From NCBI GenBank assembly GCA_947488435.1, contig CANKZG010000001.1, forward strand, positions 1,790,308 to 1,854,307: a DNA stretch of 64,000 nucleotides. Direction: 5' to 3'. This document shows, piece by piece, positions 38,127-48,832 of the stretch. The notes beneath the pieces were generated by a model that did no database searches, was not told the DNA's origin, and worked only from the letters and a program-made list of their open reading frames with translations. Made by a program: the position numbers and the translations under genes. The DNA comes from an uncultured Flavobacteriaceae bacterium (GTDB lineage: Bacteria > Bacteroidota > Bacteroidia > Flavobacteriales > Flavobacteriaceae). Each line of letters starts with the position of its first letter. Positions within the stretch are counted from its first letter, which is position 1.

Positions 38127-38310
38127 GTAATTCACTTAAGTTGAATTAATGGCGAAAGCACTATTCTTCTTAAGTATATGAAAAGGAGTTCCTTTTCAAA
38201 AACATGTCCGGAGCTGTAAGCAAAGGAAAAACGGGAAAAAATAATATCAATTCAGGTTTGATGTATTTTGACCCTGAATTTTTTTTAGAATAATAATTAA
38301 TAATTTATAT
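38127..38310 (+). promoter_or_regulatory. Structured leader between rpsJ and rplC
   Basis: The longest gap in the ribosomal operon. It holds ACTTAAG (38134-38140) paired with CTTAAGT (38169-38175), enclosing a possible 10-codon reading frame MAKALFFLSI (38149-38181). A second stem follows, GAAAAGG (38180-38186) with CCTTTTC (38191-38197), then the terminator-like hairpin at 38249-38286. The layout suggests attenuation of the rplC-onward block, possibly by a ribosomal protein. Confidence 0.55.
38249..38286 (+). terminator. Terminator-like hairpin just before rplC
   Basis: AATTCAGG (38249-38256) pairs with CCTGAATT (38273-38280) around a 16-nt loop and is followed by six T. It ends 24 nt upstream of rplC, so it must be partial or regulated if the operon is continuous. 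Confidence 0.65.
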
Positions 38311-38928
38311 ATGTCTGGGTTAATAGGAAAAAAAGTTGGCATGACCAGTATCTTCGACGAGAATGGAAAGAACATTCCATGTACCGTTATAGAAGCTGGC
38401 CCATGTGTAGTTACCCAAGTCAGAACCTTAGAGGTTGACGGGTATAATGCTCTTCAGCTTGGTTTCGATGACAAGGCAGAAAAACGTGCAAGCAAGGCTG
38501 AATTAGGTCATGTAAAAAAAGCAGGTACTTCTCCTAAGAAAAGAGTCATTGAATTCCGAGATTTTGAAGGAGAACATAAATTAGGTGACACCGTAGGTGT
38601 TGACCTTTTTGTAGAGGGTGAATTTGTCGACGTGGCAGGAACATCTAAAGGAAAAGGATTTCAAGGTGTTGTAAAAAGACACGGATTTGCAGGGGTTGGT
38701 CAGGCTACGCATGGTCAGCATAACAGGTTAAGAGCGCCAGGTTCTATTGGAGCTGCTTCATATCCTGCCAGAGTTTTCAAAGGAATGAAAATGGCTGGAC
38801 GCATGGGAGGTGAACGTGTAACTGTTCAAAATCTAAGAGTTTTAAAGATAGTTCCCGAAAAGAACCTTATTGTTGTTAAGGGGTGTGTTCCGGGTCATAA
38901 AAATGCTTACGTAACGATTGAGAAATAA
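38311..38928 (+). CDS. rplC: 50S ribosomal protein L3
   Basis: 205 residues, an early 50S assembly protein. Diagnostic: [20 protein letters not shown] and the central [22 protein letters not shown]. It shares one base with rplD (ATAATG overlap), implying coupling. Confidence 0.98.
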   Translation: MSGLIGKKVGMTSIFDENGKNIPCTVIEAGPCVVTQVRTLEVDGYNALQLGFDDKAEKRASKAELGHVKKAGTSPKKRVIEFRDFEGEHKLGDTVGVDLFVEGEFVDVAGTSKGKGFQGVVKRHGFAGVGQATHGQHNRLRAPGSIGAASYPARVFKGMKMAGRMGGERVTVQNLRVLKIVPEKNLIVVKGCVPGHKNAYVTIEK

Positions 38929-39557
38929 TGAAGGTAGCAGTTTTAGATATTAAAGGAAAAGAAACAGGTAGAAAGGCAGACCTTTCTGATGCTGTTTTTG
39001 GGATAGAGCCAAATGAGCATGCTATCTATTTGGATGTTAAACAATATTTAGCACATCAAAGACAAGGTACGCACAAGGCTAAAGAAAGAGCTGAAATAGC
39101 TGGTAGTACTAGAAAGATAAAGAAACAGAAAGGTACAGGTACAGCACGTGCTGGTAGTATTAAATCTCCAGTTTTTCGTGGTGGAGGTAGAATTTTTGGT
39201 CCTAGACCAAGAAATTATACCCTCAAAATGAATAAAAACGTAAAACGTTTAGCACGTAAATCTGCATTCAGTATCAAGTCTAAAGAGAAGGCCATAATTG
39301 TTTTGGAAGACTTTAGTTTTGAAGCACCAAAAACAAAAGATTTTATAGCCGTTTTAAAGTCTTTAGGGTTAGAAAACAAAAAATCTTTAATTGTGTTGGG
39401 CGATTCAAATAATAATGTATATTTGTCGTCACGCAATTTAGAGCGTTCTGAAGTTGTAACTAACTCAGAATTAAGTACATACAAAATATTAAATGCAAAT
39501 AATATTGTGCTTTTAGAAGGTTCATTAGAAGGAATAGAAGCGAACTTAAATAAATAG
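38928..39557 (+). CDS. rplD: 50S ribosomal protein L4
   Basis: 209 residues with the exit-tunnel loop region [20 protein letters not shown] and [20 protein letters not shown]. In E. coli L4 also represses the S10 operon; the structured gap before rplC is a possible target here. Confidence 0.97.
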   Translation: MKVAVLDIKGKETGRKADLSDAVFGIEPNEHAIYLDVKQYLAHQRQGTHKAKERAEIAGSTRKIKKQKGTGTARAGSIKSPVFRGGGRIFGPRPRNYTLKMNKNVKRLARKSAFSIKSKEKAIIVLEDFSFEAPKTKDFIAVLKSLGLENKKSLIVLGDSNNNVYLSSRNLERSEVVTNSELSTYKILNANNIVLLEGSLEGIEANLNK

Positions 39558-39562
39558 ATATC

Positions 39563-39853
39563 ATGAGTGTGTTGATTAAACCCATCATAACGGAGAAAAT
39601 GACAGCAGATAGCGAATTGTATAATCGCTATGGGTTTGTTGTGGATACTGCAGCGAATAAGCTTCAAATTAAAGAAGCTGTTGAAGCTACCTATGGGGTA
39701 TCTGTTTCTAAAGTTCGAACTATGAATTACGGACCTAAGCGTAAGACCCGTTTTACTAAAACAGGTATTCAACGCGGACAGACCAATGTGTATAAGAAGG
39801 CAATCGTAGATATTGCTGAAGGAGATAGTATTGATTTTTACAGTAATCTATAA
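39563..39853 (+). CDS. rplW: 50S ribosomal protein L23
   Basis: 96 residues: LIKPIITEKMTADSELYNRY and YGVSVSKVRTMNYGPKRKTR. L23 sits at the tunnel exit and docks trigger factor and SRP. Spacing of 5 nt from rplD. Confidence 0.97.
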   Translation: MSVLIKPIITEKMTADSELYNRYGFVVDTAANKLQIKEAVEATYGVSVSKVRTMNYGPKRKTRFTKTGIQRGQTNVYKKAIVDIAEGDSIDFYSNL

Positions 39854-39862
39854 AGACAAGAA

Positions 39863-40687
39863 ATGTCAGTTAGAAAATTAAAACCAATCACTCCAGGACA
39901 GCGTTTTAGAGTAGTAAACGGATTTGACGCGATTACTACTGATAAGCCGGAGAAGAGTTTACTCGCTCCGTTAAAAAAGTCCGGAGGTAGAAACAGTCAA
40001 GGAAAAATGACTATACGCCATAGAGGTGGAGGTCACAAGAGAAGGTATCGTATTATTGATTTTAAAAGAGATAAGCAGGATGTTACGGCTACTGTAAACT
40101 CCATACAATACGATCCAAACAGAACAGCTTTTATCGCGCTTGTAGAGTACAAGGATGGTGAAAAAAGATATATCATAGCTCAAAATGGTCTACAAGTAGG
40201 TCAGGAAGTAGCTTCTGGTAAAAATGCAAATCCCGAAATTGGAAATGCATTGCCGCTAAATAATATTCCTTTAGGTACGATTATTTCGTGTATAGAATTA
40301 CGACCTGGTCAGGGAGCCGTTATGGCACGTAGCGCCGGTACTTTTGCACAGTTAATGGCGAGAGATGGCAAGTTTGCTACCGTAAAATTACCTTCTGGAG
40401 AAACCCGATTGGTATTGTCAAATTGCTTGGCAACAATTGGAGCAGTTTCTAATTCAGATCACCAGCTTCTTGTTTCCGGAAAAGCAGGTCGAAGTAGATG
40501 GTTAGGTAGAAGACCTCGAACAAGACCAGTAGCGATGAACCCAGTAGATCACCCAATGGGAGGTGGTGAAGGAAGAGCTTCTGGAGGTCATCCAAGATCT
40601 AAGAATGGTATTCCTGCAAAAGGTTTCAGAACGCGTTCTAAAACCAAGAATACAAACAGATATATTATAGAACGTAGAAAGAAATAA
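39863..40687 (+). CDS. rplB: 50S ribosomal protein L2
   Basis: 274 residues near the peptidyl-transferase centre. Diagnostic: [37 protein letters not shown] and the C-terminal [20 protein letters not shown] loop containing the conserved His. Confidence 0.98.
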   Translation: MSVRKLKPITPGQRFRVVNGFDAITTDKPEKSLLAPLKKSGGRNSQGKMTIRHRGGGHKRRYRIIDFKRDKQDVTATVNSIQYDPNRTAFIALVEYKDGEKRYIIAQNGLQVGQEVASGKNANPEIGNALPLNNIPLGTIISCIELRPGQGAVMARSAGTFAQLMARDGKFATVKLPSGETRLVLSNCLATIGAVSNSDHQLLVSGKAGRSRWLGRRPRTRPVAMNPVDHPMGGGEGRASGGHPRSKNGIPAKGFRTRSKTKNTNRYIIERRKK

Positions 40688-40699
40688 AAGAAAAAAGAA

Positions 40700-40978
40700 A
40701 TGGCACGTTCACTTAAAAAAGGACCTTTTGTTCACCATAGTTTAGAGAAGAAAGTTCAAGTAAATGTTGAATCTGGTAAGAAATCAGTGATTAAGACATG
40801 GTCTAGAGCTTCAATGATAACACCGGAGTTTGTTGGACAAACTATTGCGGTACATAATGGAAGACAATTCGTTCCTGTATATGTTACAGAGAATATGGTA
40901 GGTCACAAACTGGGAGAATTTTCACCAACGCGTTCCTTTAGAGGTCATGCAGGTGCAAAAAATAAAGGAAAGAAGTAA
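40700..40978 (+). CDS. rpsS: 30S ribosomal protein S19
   Basis: 92 residues: [39 protein letters not shown] and [15 protein letters not shown]. Normal length and order (after rplB). Confidence 0.98.
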   Translation: MARSLKKGPFVHHSLEKKVQVNVESGKKSVIKTWSRASMITPEFVGQTIAVHNGRQFVPVYVTENMVGHKLGEFSPTRSFRGHAGAKNKGKK

Positions 40979-40981
40979 GCT

Positions 40982-41389
40982 ATGGGAGTTCGAAAAAAAC
41001 AAATGGCCGAAAGAATTAAGGCAGAAAAAAAGCAAATAGCTTTTGCTAAATTAAATAACTGTCCTACTTCACCTAGAAAGATGCGCATTGTTGCTGATTT
41101 GGTAAGAGGTGTTGAAGTAGAGCGCGCTTTGGCAATATTGAAATTTAATCAGAAAGAAGCTTCTCGAAGATTAGAAAAATTATTATTGTCTGCTATTGCA
41201 AATTGGCAAGCTAAAAATGAGGATGCAAGTGTTGAAGATGCAGCGCTTTTTGTAAAAGAGATTCGAGTGGATAGTGGAAGCATGCTTAAGCGTTTAAGAC
41301 CAGCTCCGCAAGGAAGAGCACATAGAATTAGAAAACGTTCTAACCATGTTACTATGGTTTTGGGCGCTAACAATAATACAGAAAGCTAG
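40982..41389 (+). CDS. rplV: 50S ribosomal protein L22
   Basis: 135 residues with [20 protein letters not shown], the tunnel beta-hairpin [20 protein letters not shown] and a ~20-residue N-terminal extension rich in Lys relative to E. coli L22. Confidence 0.97.
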   Translation: MGVRKKQMAERIKAEKKQIAFAKLNNCPTSPRKMRIVADLVRGVEVERALAILKFNQKEASRRLEKLLLSAIANWQAKNEDASVEDAALFVKEIRVDSGSMLKRLRPAPQGRAHRIRKRSNHVTMVLGANNNTES

Positions 41390-41390
41390 A

Positions 41391-42110
41391 ATGGGACAGA
41401 AAACAAATCCAATCGGAAATCGTCTAGGAATTATCAGAGGATGGGAATCTAACTGGTACGGAGGAAATGATTATGGAGATAAACTAGCCGAAGACGATAA
41501 AATTAGAAAGTATATTCATGCTCGCTTGTCAAAAGCTAGTGTGTCTAGGGTAATAATTGAAAGAACCCTTAAACTTATTACGGTAACCGTAACCACGGCT
41601 AGACCAGGTATTATTATTGGTAAAGGAGGTCAGGAAGTAGATAAGTTAAAAGAGGAGCTTAAGAAGATTACAGATAAAGAAGTTCAGATCAATATTTTTG
41701 AAATTAAAAGACCGGAAGTAGATGCTAATTTGGTTGCAGCAAGTGTTGCAAGACAAATTGAAAGCAGAATTTCATACCGTCGTGCTATTAAAATGGCTAT
41801 TGCGGCTGCTATGCGAATGAATGCGGAAGGGATTAAAATACAAATTTCAGGACGTTTAAATGGTGCTGAAATGGCGCGTTCAGAATCGTATAAGGATGGT
41901 CGTATTCCATTATCTACGTTTAGAGCCGATATTGATTATGCTTTACATGAAGCTCATACTACCTATGGAAGATTAGGTATTAAAGTATGGATCATGAAAG
42001 GAGAAGTTTATGGTAAAAGAGAACTTTCTCCATTAGTGGGCATGTCTAAAGGTCAAAGTAAAGGTGGTAAGCAAGACGGTGGAAAGAAACCACAACGTCG
42101 TAGAAAGTAA
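41391..42110 (+). CDS. rpsC: 30S ribosomal protein S3
   Basis: 239 residues from the ATG at 41391, chosen because [20 protein letters not shown] is the universal S3 N-terminus; an earlier in-frame ATG at 41346 lies within rplV and is rejected. KH domain [20 protein letters not shown] and [13 protein letters not shown]-like region are present. Mediates mRNA entry. Confidence 0.97.
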   Translation: MGQKTNPIGNRLGIIRGWESNWYGGNDYGDKLAEDDKIRKYIHARLSKASVSRVIIERTLKLITVTVTTARPGIIIGKGGQEVDKLKEELKKITDKEVQINIFEIKRPEVDANLVAASVARQIESRISYRRAIKMAIAAAMRMNAEGIKIQISGRLNGAEMARSESYKDGRIPLSTFRADIDYALHEAHTTYGRLGIKVWIMKGEVYGKRELSPLVGMSKGQSKGGKQDGGKKPQRRRK

Positions 42111-42130
42111 TTTTGTAAAGAAGTAAAAAG

Positions 42131-42550
42131 ATGTTACAGCCAAAAAGAACCAAGTTTCGTAAAATGCAGAAAGGGCGTATGAAAGGACTTTCCGCAAGGG
42201 GTCATCAACTTTCAAACGGTATGTTCGGTATTAAATCCTTGGATTCACATTTTATAACCTCCCGTCAGATTGAAGCTGCACGTATTGCTGCAACGCGATA
42301 TATGAAAAGGGAAGGACAATTATGGATTAAAATATTTCCAGATAAACCTATTACAAAGAAACCATTAGAAGTACGTATGGGTAAAGGTAAAGGTGCTCCG
42401 GAATATTTTGTAGCCGTTGTTAAGCCAGGTAGAGTAATGTTTGAGATTGGTGGAGTGAGTAAGGATATAGCTCAGGAAGCGTTGCGTTTAGCAGCTCAGA
42501 AGTTACCGGTGAAAACGAAGTTTATTGTTGCAAGAGATTATTCAGCTTAA
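42131..42550 (+). CDS. rplP: 50S ribosomal protein L16
   Basis: 139 residues: [39 protein letters not shown] and [20 protein letters not shown]. Contacts the A-site tRNA elbow; ends 19 nt before rpmC. Confidence 0.98.
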   Translation: MLQPKRTKFRKMQKGRMKGLSARGHQLSNGMFGIKSLDSHFITSRQIEAARIAATRYMKREGQLWIKIFPDKPITKKPLEVRMGKGKGAPEYFVAVVKPGRVMFEIGGVSKDIAQEALRLAAQKLPVKTKFIVARDYSA

Positions 42551-42569
42551 TTTAATAGCAATTGAACAG

Positions 42570-42764
42570 ATGAAACAGTCAGAGATAAAAGAACTTTCAG
42601 TTGAGGAATTAAAAGAAAAACTAGCTGAATTTAAAAAACAGCAAGCCGATTTAAAAATGGCACACTCCGTTACGGCTTTAGAAAATCCGCTTCAAATCAG
42701 AAAGGTTAGAAGAGCTGCGGCAAGATTGGCGACAGAGTTAACAAATAGGGAAAACCAACAATAG
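42570..42764 (+). CDS. rpmC: 50S ribosomal protein L29
   Basis: 64 residues from the ATG at 42570 ([20 protein letters not shown]), the normal L29 beginning; an upstream ATG at 42525 overlaps rplP and would add 15 unrelated residues. [15 protein letters not shown] is the conserved C-terminal helix. Confidence 0.95.
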   Translation: MKQSEIKELSVEELKEKLAEFKKQQADLKMAHSVTALENPLQIRKVRRAAARLATELTNRENQQ

Positions 42765-42774
42765 GTTCTGTTTT

Positions 42775-43032
42775 ATGGAAAGTAGAAATTTAAGAAAAGA
42801 AAGAATTGGTGTTGTTACTAGTAACAAGATGCAAAAATCCATCGTGGTTGCAGAGGTAAAACGTGTGAAACACCCTATGTACGGTAAATTCGTATTAAAG
42901 ACAAAAAAATATGTTGCTCATGATGAAAAGAATGATTGCAATATAGGAGATACCGTAAAGATTATGGAAACTCGCCCGTTGAGTAGAACCAAATCCTGGA
43001 GGTTAGTTGAAATCATTGAAAGAGCTAAATAA
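42775..43032 (+). CDS. rpsQ: 30S ribosomal protein S17
   Basis: 85 residues: [40 protein letters not shown] and [22 protein letters not shown]-fold primary binder of 16S rRNA. Confidence 0.98.
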   Translation: MESRNLRKERIGVVTSNKMQKSIVVAEVKRVKHPMYGKFVLKTKKYVAHDEKNDCNIGDTVKIMETRPLSRTKSWRLVEIIERAK

Positions 43033-43034
43033 TT

Positions 43035-43403
43035 ATGTTACAGCAAGAATCAAGGCTAAAAGTAGCTGATAATACAGGAGCAAAAGAAGTTTTAACCATC
43101 AGAGTTTTGGGTGGTACAAAAAGAAGATATGCTTCTGTGGGAGATAAAATTGTGGTTACCGTTAAAGAGGCAGCTCCAAATGGTGCAATCAAAAAAGGAT
43201 CCGTATCAACAGCAGTTGTTGTTCGAACACTTAAGGAAGTAAGAAGACCAGACGGTTCTTATATTCGTTTTGATGATAATGCATGTGTTTTATTGAACCC
43301 AACAGGTGAAATGAGAGGAACACGTGTTTTTGGACCAGTTGCTAGGGAATTACGTGATAAGCAATTTATGAAGATCATATCATTGGCTCCTGAGGTGCTT
43401 TAA
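43035..43403 (+). CDS. rplN: 50S ribosomal protein L14
   Basis: 122 residues: [39 protein letters not shown] and [20 protein letters not shown]. Starts 2 nt after rpsQ. Confidence 0.98.
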   Translation: MLQQESRLKVADNTGAKEVLTIRVLGGTKRRYASVGDKIVVTVKEAAPNGAIKKGSVSTAVVVRTLKEVRRPDGSYIRFDDNACVLLNPTGEMRGTRVFGPVARELRDKQFMKIISLAPEVL

Positions 43404-43419
43404 ATAGATAATTGGTAAG

Positions 43420-43734
43420 ATGATGAAATTAAAAATAAAAACAGGAGATACCGTAAAGATTATTGCCGGTGACCATAAAGGTACAGAAGGTAAGATATTG
43501 CGTGTAGATCGTGAGAAGAATAAGGCAATTGTTGAAGGTGCTAATCTAGTGTCTAAACATGAAAAGCCAAGTGCAACAAATCCACAAGGAGGAATTGTGA
43601 AAAAAGAAGCTCCGATTCATATTTCTAATCTATCCCTTATAGATGCTAAGTCTGGTGAAACTACTAGAGTAGGATATGAGGTAAGAGACGGGAAAAAAGT
43701 GAGGTTTTCTAAAAAATCTAATGAAGTAATTTAA
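43420..43734 (+). CDS. rplX: 50S ribosomal protein L24
   Basis: 104 residues with the KOW motif [20 protein letters not shown] and [21 protein letters not shown]. Two ATG codons in a row allow a start one codon later. Confidence 0.97.
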   Translation: MMKLKIKTGDTVKIIAGDHKGTEGKILRVDREKNKAIVEGANLVSKHEKPSATNPQGGIVKKEAPIHISNLSLIDAKSGETTRVGYEVRDGKKVRFSKKSNEVI

Positions 43735-43736
43735 TT

Positions 43737-44288
43737 ATGGCTTACGTACCAAGATTAAAAGAAGAATATAAAGCGCGTATCGTAAAAGCGCTTACAGAAG
43801 AGTTTGGGTATAAAAATGTAATGCAAGTACCTAAGCTTAAGAAAATAGTGGTAAGTAGAGGTGTAGGTGCTGCCGTTGCCGATAAAAAACTTATTGATCA
43901 CGCTGTTGATGAATTGGGTCGTATTACTGGGCAAAAGGCTATAGCTACCATTTCTAAAAAAGATGTCGCTGCGTTTAAGCTTCGTAAAGGAATGCCAATT
44001 GGGGCTAAAGTTACTTTACGAGGAGAAAGAATGTATGAGTTTTTAGATCGATTAATTACATCTGCACTTCCACGAGTGAGAGACTTTCAAGGTATCCGTG
44101 CAACTGGTTTTGATGGTAGAGGTAATTATAATTTGGGTATTACAGAGCAAATTATTTTTCCTGAAATTAATATCGATAAGATTAATCGTATCAATGGAAT
44201 GGATATTACTTTTGTAACCTCTGCGGAAACAGATAAGGAAGCAAAATCATTATTAACTGAAATGGGACTACCTTTTAAAAAGAATTAG
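43737..44288 (+). CDS. rplE: 50S ribosomal protein L5
   Basis: 183 residues: [40 protein letters not shown] and [20 protein letters not shown]. Binds 5S rRNA; starts 2 nt after rplX. Confidence 0.98.
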   Translation: MAYVPRLKEEYKARIVKALTEEFGYKNVMQVPKLKKIVVSRGVGAAVADKKLIDHAVDELGRITGQKAIATISKKDVAAFKLRKGMPIGAKVTLRGERMYEFLDRLITSALPRVRDFQGIRATGFDGRGNYNLGITEQIIFPEINIDKINRINGMDITFVTSAETDKEAKSLLTEMGLPFKKN

Positions 44289-44289
44289 T

Positions 44290-44559
44290 ATGGCTAAAGA
44301 ATCAATGAAAGCCCGTGAGGTGAAAAGAGCAAAAACGGTAGCAAAATATGCTGCAAAACGTAAGGCTTTAAAGGAGGCGGGTGATTATGAAGCATTGCAA
44401 AAGTTGCCTAAAAATGCTTCTCCAGTGCGTATGCACAATCGCTGTAAACTTACAGGGAGACCAAAAGGGTATATGAGAACATTTGGTATCTCAAGGGTAA
44501 TGTTTAGAGAAATGGCCAATAAAGGATTAATTCCAGGGGTTAAAAAAGCAAGTTGGTAA
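44290..44559 (+). CDS. rpsN: 30S ribosomal protein S14, zinc-free type
   Basis: 89 residues, the longer C-minus form: no paired CxxC motifs and a single Cys in [19 protein letters not shown]. Ends in the conserved IPGVKKASW. Short zinc-binding S14 forms (61 residues) differ in length. Confidence 0.97.
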   Translation: MAKESMKAREVKRAKTVAKYAAKRKALKEAGDYEALQKLPKNASPVRMHNRCKLTGRPKGYMRTFGISRVMFREMANKGLIPGVKKASW

Positions 44560-44579
44560 ACTTTTAAAAGGTAAAGAAA

Positions 44580-44978
44580 ATGTTCACAGATCCCATCGCA
44601 GATTATTTGACAAGAATTAGAAATGCCAGTAGTGCTGGTCATAGAGTTGTAGAGATTCCATCTTCTAACTTGAAAAAGGAAATGACTAAAATTTTATTCG
44701 ATCAAGGATATATTTTAAGTTATAAGTTCGAAGAAGATAAAGTTCAAGGTAGTATCAAAATTGCTTTGAAATACGATCGAATGACCAAAGAACCGGTAAT
44801 TAGAAAGATACAGAGAATTAGTAAACCAGGACTTCGTAAATACACGAATTCATCGGAGCTCCCAAGAGTATTAAACGGATTGGGAATTGCAATTGTTTCA
44901 ACATCTCACGGTGTGATGACAAGTAAGCAGGCGAAGACAGAAAACGTTGGTGGTGAAGTATTGTGTTACGTTTATTAA
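44580..44978 (+). CDS. rpsH: 30S ribosomal protein S8
   Basis: 132 residues: MFTDPIADYLTRIRNASSAG, ISKPGLRKYTNSSELPRVLN and GIAIVSTSHGVMTSKQAK. In E. coli S8 regulates the spc operon. Confidence 0.98.
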   Translation: MFTDPIADYLTRIRNASSAGHRVVEIPSSNLKKEMTKILFDQGYILSYKFEEDKVQGSIKIALKYDRMTKEPVIRKIQRISKPGLRKYTNSSELPRVLNGLGIAIVSTSHGVMTSKQAKTENVGGEVLCYVY

Positions 44979-44999
44979 TAGAAATAAAGAGTTAAAGCA

Positions 45000-45542
45000 A
45001 TGTCTAGAATAGGTAATAATCCGATAGCAATTTCAGAAGGCGTAAGCGTTGAGGTTAAAGATAATTTAATCACTGCAAAAGGTAAGCTGGGAGAGCTTAC
45101 CCAAGAGTTTTCTGCCGTTGAGATTAAGGTAGAAGATGGACAGGTTTGGGTTAAAAGACCATCAGATTCCAAGGAGCATAAAGCGAAACACGGTCTATAT
45201 AGATCATTGATAAATAATATGATCGAAGGTGTTTCTAAAGGATGGACCAAAGAGTTGGAATTGGTAGGGGTAGGTTATAGAGCTTCTAATCAAGGTCAAA
45301 AATTAGAATTGGCATTGGGTTTTTCACATAACATTGTTTTTGAAGTTGCTCCAGAAGTTAAGGTAGAAACTACTTCAGAAAAAGGAAAAAACCCTATTGT
45401 GAAGTTAACTTCACATGACAAACAACTAGTTGGACATATTGCAGCCAAAATACGTTCTTTTAGAAAACCTGAACCTTACAAAGGAAAAGGTATCAAGTTT
45501 GTAGGAGAGCAATTAAGAAGAAAAGCAGGTAAATCAGCATAA
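45000..45542 (+). CDS. rplF: 50S ribosomal protein L6
   Basis: 180 residues, two alpha/beta repeats: [38 protein letters not shown], and C-terminal [20 protein letters not shown], the L6 signature. Confidence 0.98.
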   Translation: MSRIGNNPIAISEGVSVEVKDNLITAKGKLGELTQEFSAVEIKVEDGQVWVKRPSDSKEHKAKHGLYRSLINNMIEGVSKGWTKELELVGVGYRASNQGQKLELALGFSHNIVFEVAPEVKVETTSEKGKNPIVKLTSHDKQLVGHIAAKIRSFRKPEPYKGKGIKFVGEQLRRKAGKSA

Positions 45543-45553
45543 TAAGTAGTATC

Positions 45554-45910
45554 ATGGGATTATCTAAGACGGAGAGAAGATTAAGAATTAGAAGAAGAAT
45601 ACGGAAAGTTTCTCTAGGAACGGCGGCAAAACCAAGGTTGTCAGTTTTTAGAAGTAACAAAGAAATATATGCCCAAGTAATTGATGATAGCAATGGTGTA
45701 ACATTAGTTGCTGCGTCATCTAGGGATAAAGAATTTGCTTCGACCAAAGGCACAAAATCAGAGTTAGCTGTTCTTGTAGGGAAAGCTGTAGCAGATAAAG
45801 CTATGAAGGCAGGTATAACGAATGTAGCTTTTGATCGTGGGGGAAATCTATATCACGGAAGAGTAAAATCATTAGCGGAAGGCGCAAGAGAAGCAGGACT
45901 TAAATTCTAA
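45554..45910 (+). CDS. rplR: 50S ribosomal protein L18
   Basis: 118 residues: [40 protein letters not shown] and [20 protein letters not shown]. Carries 5S rRNA with L5. Confidence 0.98.
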   Translation: MGLSKTERRLRIRRRIRKVSLGTAAKPRLSVFRSNKEIYAQVIDDSNGVTLVAASSRDKEFASTKGTKSELAVLVGKAVADKAMKAGITNVAFDRGGNLYHGRVKSLAEGAREAGLKF

Positions 45911-45919
45911 AAATATTTT

Positions 45920-46444
45920 ATGTACCAGAAATATAAAAATGTTGAAACGGTAAAACCGGGAGGGCTGGAATTAAAAGATCGCTTAGTAGGCGTTCAAAGA
46001 GTTACCAAGGTTACCAAAGGAGGTAGAGCTTTCGGTTTTTCTGCCATAGTAGTTGTAGGTGATGAAAATGGGGTTGTAGGACATGGTCTTGGAAAATCAA
46101 AAGAAGTAGCTACTGCTATTGCTAAAGCTATAGAAGATGCGAAAAAGAATTTAATTCGTATTCCATTGACTAAAGGAACACTTCCACATGAGCAAAAAGG
46201 AAAATACGGCGGAGCTCGTGTATATATACAACCTGCATCTCATGGTACAGGAGTAATTGCTGGAGGAGCTGTACGATCTGTTTTGGAAGCAGTAGGAGTA
46301 CAAGATGTACTATCTAAATCTCAAGGTTCTTCTAACCCTCACAATGTAGTAAAAGCAACTTTTGATGCATTATTACAATTAAGAGGTGCTGGAACTGTTG
46401 CAAAACAAAGAGGAATCTCTTTAGAAAAAGTTTTTAAAGGATAA
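45920..46444 (+). CDS. rpsE: 30S ribosomal protein S5
   Basis: 174 residues with the double-stranded RNA-binding N-terminal domain ([20 protein letters not shown]) and [20 protein letters not shown]. Helps in decoding accuracy and mRNA unwinding with S3 and S4. Confidence 0.98.
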   Translation: MYQKYKNVETVKPGGLELKDRLVGVQRVTKVTKGGRAFGFSAIVVVGDENGVVGHGLGKSKEVATAIAKAIEDAKKNLIRIPLTKGTLPHEQKGKYGGARVYIQPASHGTGVIAGGAVRSVLEAVGVQDVLSKSQGSSNPHNVVKATFDALLQLRGAGTVAKQRGISLEKVFKG

Positions 46445-46456
46445 AGCAGAAAAGAG

Positions 46457-46636
46457 ATGGCAAAGATTAAGGTAAAACAAGTAAAAAGTAGCATTAAAAG
46501 AACTCAAAATCAAAAGAGAACTTTAGAAGCTCTTGGATTGCGAAGAATAGGTCAGGTTGTTGAGCATGATGATACACCAAATATTCTTGGTATGATAGAT
46601 AAAGTTAAACATTTAGTTTCTACTGTAGAAGCTTAA
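46457..46636 (+). CDS. rpmD: 50S ribosomal protein L30
   Basis: A 59-residue gene between rpsE and rplO: MAKIKVKQVKSSIKRTQNQK, then LEALGLRRIGQVVEHDDTP and MIDKVKHLVSTVEA. This is the usual short bacterial L30. The ATG lies 12 nt after the rpsE stop. Confidence 0.95.
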   Translation: MAKIKVKQVKSSIKRTQNQKRTLEALGLRRIGQVVEHDDTPNILGMIDKVKHLVSTVEA

Positions 46637-46652
46637 TATAAGAAACAGGATA

Positions 46653-47105
46653 ATGAATTTAAGTAATCTAAAACCAGCAGGAGGGTCTGTTCAAAGAGCA
46701 GGAAAAACTGTAGGTAGAGGTCAAGGATCTGGAAAAGGCGGTACAGCTACAAGAGGTCATAAAGGAGCTAAATCAAGATCAGGTTATTCTAAGAAAATCG
46801 GTTTTGAGGGAGGTCAAATGCCTTTACAAAGACGTGTTCCTAAATTTGGTTTTAAAAATATTAACCGAAAAGAATATACTGGAATTAATATTGGGAAACT
46901 TCAGGAGTTAGTAGACAACGGAACTATAAAAGATGTAGTAACTTTGGAAATTCTTGTGGCTAACCGATTGGCTGGTAAAAATGATTTGGTAAAGATTTTG
47001 GGAGATGGAGAATTAAAGGCATCTCTTAAAATATCAGTACATAAATTTACAGCTACTGCGAAAGCAGCTATTGAAGCAGCAGGGGGAGAAGCAATAAATT
47101 TATAA
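46653..47105 (+). CDS. rplO: 50S ribosomal protein L15
   Basis: 150 residues: MNLSNLKPAGGSVQRAGKTV, GRGQGSGKGGTATRGHKGAK and FEGGQMPLQRRVPKFGFKN. Late-assembly 50S protein; secY follows by 16 nt as in many bacteria. Confidence 0.98.
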   Translation: MNLSNLKPAGGSVQRAGKTVGRGQGSGKGGTATRGHKGAKSRSGYSKKIGFEGGQMPLQRRVPKFGFKNINRKEYTGINIGKLQELVDNGTIKDVVTLEILVANRLAGKNDLVKILGDGELKASLKISVHKFTATAKAAIEAAGGEAINL

Positions 47106-47121
47106 GCAACCATTTGATACT

Positions 47122-48465
47122 ATGAAGAAGTTTTTTGAGATAATCACTAATATTTGGAAGATAGAGGAACTAAGAGGTAGAATCATGATAACCTTAGGGT
47201 TGTTATTGGTATATCGCTTTGGAGCACAAATTGCCCTTCCGGGTATAGATACCTCAAGATTAGCAGATTTAACGGCAGGTGCCAATGAAGGTATTCTGGG
47301 TATTCTTAATGCATTTACAGGAGGAGCTTTTGCAAAAGCTTCGGTATTTGCTTTAGGAATTATGCCATATATCTCCGCTTCGATTGTAGTACAGTTAATG
47401 GGAATCGCTATTCCGTATCTTCAGAAGTTACAGAAGGAAGGGGAAAGCGGAAGAAAAACAATCAACCAAATTACACGATGGTTGACCATTGGTATTTGTG
47501 TGGTTCAGGCTCCAGCATATTTATATGGATTAGAGGCCTTAGGTGTTCCTGCGGATGCCTTTGTTTTAGGTAAAGGATTGGATTTTATTGTTCCTGCGGT
47601 AATTATACTAGTAGCTGGATGTATTTTTGCAATGTGGTTAGGTGAAAAAATTACGGATAAAGGTATTGGTAATGGTATTTCATTACTGATTATGATTGGT
47701 ATTATCGCTACTTTGCCACAATCTTTTGTTCAAGAATTCATTTCAAGAACAACCAATAACACAGGTGGATTAATGTTTATTTTAATCGAAGTTATTTTAT
47801 GGTTCTTGGTTATTCTGGCAAGTGTTTTATTGGTTATGGCTACGCGTCAAATTCCAGTGCAATATGCAAGAAGAACAGCATCTGGGGGATATGAAAAAAA
47901 CATCATGGGATCTCGTCAGTATATTCCTTTGAAATTAAATGCTTCTGGAGTAATGCCAATTATCTTTGCTCAAGCAATAATGTTTGCCCCAGGATTAATA
48001 GGAAGCACATTTAAGGAAACAGGCTGGGGAGCGTGGATGCAAGTACAGTTTCAAGATCCATTCGGGTTAGCGTATAATATTTTATTTGCTTTCTTAATTA
48101 TAATCTTTACCTATTTCTATACGGCAATAACGGTTCCAACGAATAAAATGGCTGATGACTTAAAACGTAGCGGAGGGTTTATTCCTGGAATTAGACCAGG
48201 TAAAGAGACTGGGGATTTTCTGGATAAAATCATGTCTTTAATTACCTTGCCAGGATCTGTATTTCTTGCATTATTAGCAGTTTTACCTGCAGTGGTAGTA
48301 AAGTTGTTGGATGTTCAGGGAGGTTGGGCGTTGTTTTATGGAGGAACATCACTATTAATTATGGTAGGTGTGGCTATCGATACAGTACAACAGGTTAATT
48401 CGTATTTGTTAAATAGACATTATGACGGATTAATGAAAACAGGTAAAAATAGAAAAGTAGCATAA
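47122..48465 (+). CDS. secY: Protein translocase subunit SecY
   Basis: 447-residue, ten-helix channel of the Sec translocon. Signatures: [20 protein letters not shown], the plug region, [20 protein letters not shown] and [10 protein letters not shown], and the cytosolic loop [19 protein letters not shown]. No adk or map gene lies between secY and infA. Confidence 0.98.
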   Translation: MKKFFEIITNIWKIEELRGRIMITLGLLLVYRFGAQIALPGIDTSRLADLTAGANEGILGILNAFTGGAFAKASVFALGIMPYISASIVVQLMGIAIPYLQKLQKEGESGRKTINQITRWLTIGICVVQAPAYLYGLEALGVPADAFVLGKGLDFIVPAVIILVAGCIFAMWLGEKITDKGIGNGISLLIMIGIIATLPQSFVQEFISRTTNNTGGLMFILIEVILWFLVILASVLLVMATRQIPVQYARRTASGGYEKNIMGSRQYIPLKLNASGVMPIIFAQAIMFAPGLIGSTFKETGWGAWMQVQFQDPFGLAYNILFAFLIIIFTYFYTAITVPTNKMADDLKRSGGFIPGIRPGKETGDFLDKIMSLITLPGSVFLALLAVLPAVVVKLLDVQGGWALFYGGTSLLIMVGVAIDTVQQVNSYLLNRHYDGLMKTGKNRKVA

Positions 48466-48467
48466 TT

Positions 48468-48683
48468 ATGGCTAAACAGGCAGCAATAGAGCAAGACGGA
48501 ACCATAATTGAAGCATTGTCAAATGCTATGTTCCGGGTAGAACTGGAAAACGGTCATGTGGTTACGGCACATATCTCAGGAAAGATGCGTATGCATTATA
48601 TAAAGTTACTTCCAGGAGATAAGGTAAAATTAGAAATGAGTCCTTATGATTTGAGTAAGGCACGAATTACATATAGATATTAA
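48468..48683 (+). CDS. infA: Translation initiation factor IF-1
   Basis: 71-residue OB-fold protein: [40 protein letters not shown] and [20 protein letters not shown]. Binds the 30S A site during initiation. Starts 2 nt after secY. Confidence 0.98.
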   Translation: MAKQAAIEQDGTIIEALSNAMFRVELENGHVVTAHISGKMRMHYIKLLPGDKVKLEMSPYDLSKARITYRY

Positions 48684-48713
48684 AAGTTAGTTACAGGATA
48701 AAAATACAGACTT

Positions 48714-48830
48714 GTGAAAGTAAGAGCATCAGTAAAAAAGAGAAGTGCCGAGTGCAAAATTGTGCGTAGAAAAGGCAGGTTGTACGTAATTAATAAAAAG
48801 AATCCTAGATTTAAACAAAGACAAGGGTAA
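48714..48830 (+). CDS. rpmJ: 50S ribosomal protein L36, zinc-free type
   Basis: A 38-residue gene with GTG start: [20 protein letters not shown], ending NPRFKQRQG. The zinc ligands of C-plus L36 (Cys, Cys, Cys, His) are Ser, Cys, Asn, Phe here, so it is a C-minus form. Located between infA and rpsM, its standard place. Confidence 0.95.
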   Translation: MKVRASVKKRSAECKIVRRKGRLYVINKKNPRFKQRQG

Positions 48831-48832
48831 TT

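Noticed and set aside
39215-39772. 185-codon reading frame on the minus strand across rplD and rplW
   Set aside because: Lies antisense to two certain ribosomal protein genes and has no family motif.
41346-41390. Earlier in-frame ATG for rpsC
   Set aside because: Adds 15 residues encoded inside rplV; the universal S3 N-terminus MGQKTNP starts at 41391.
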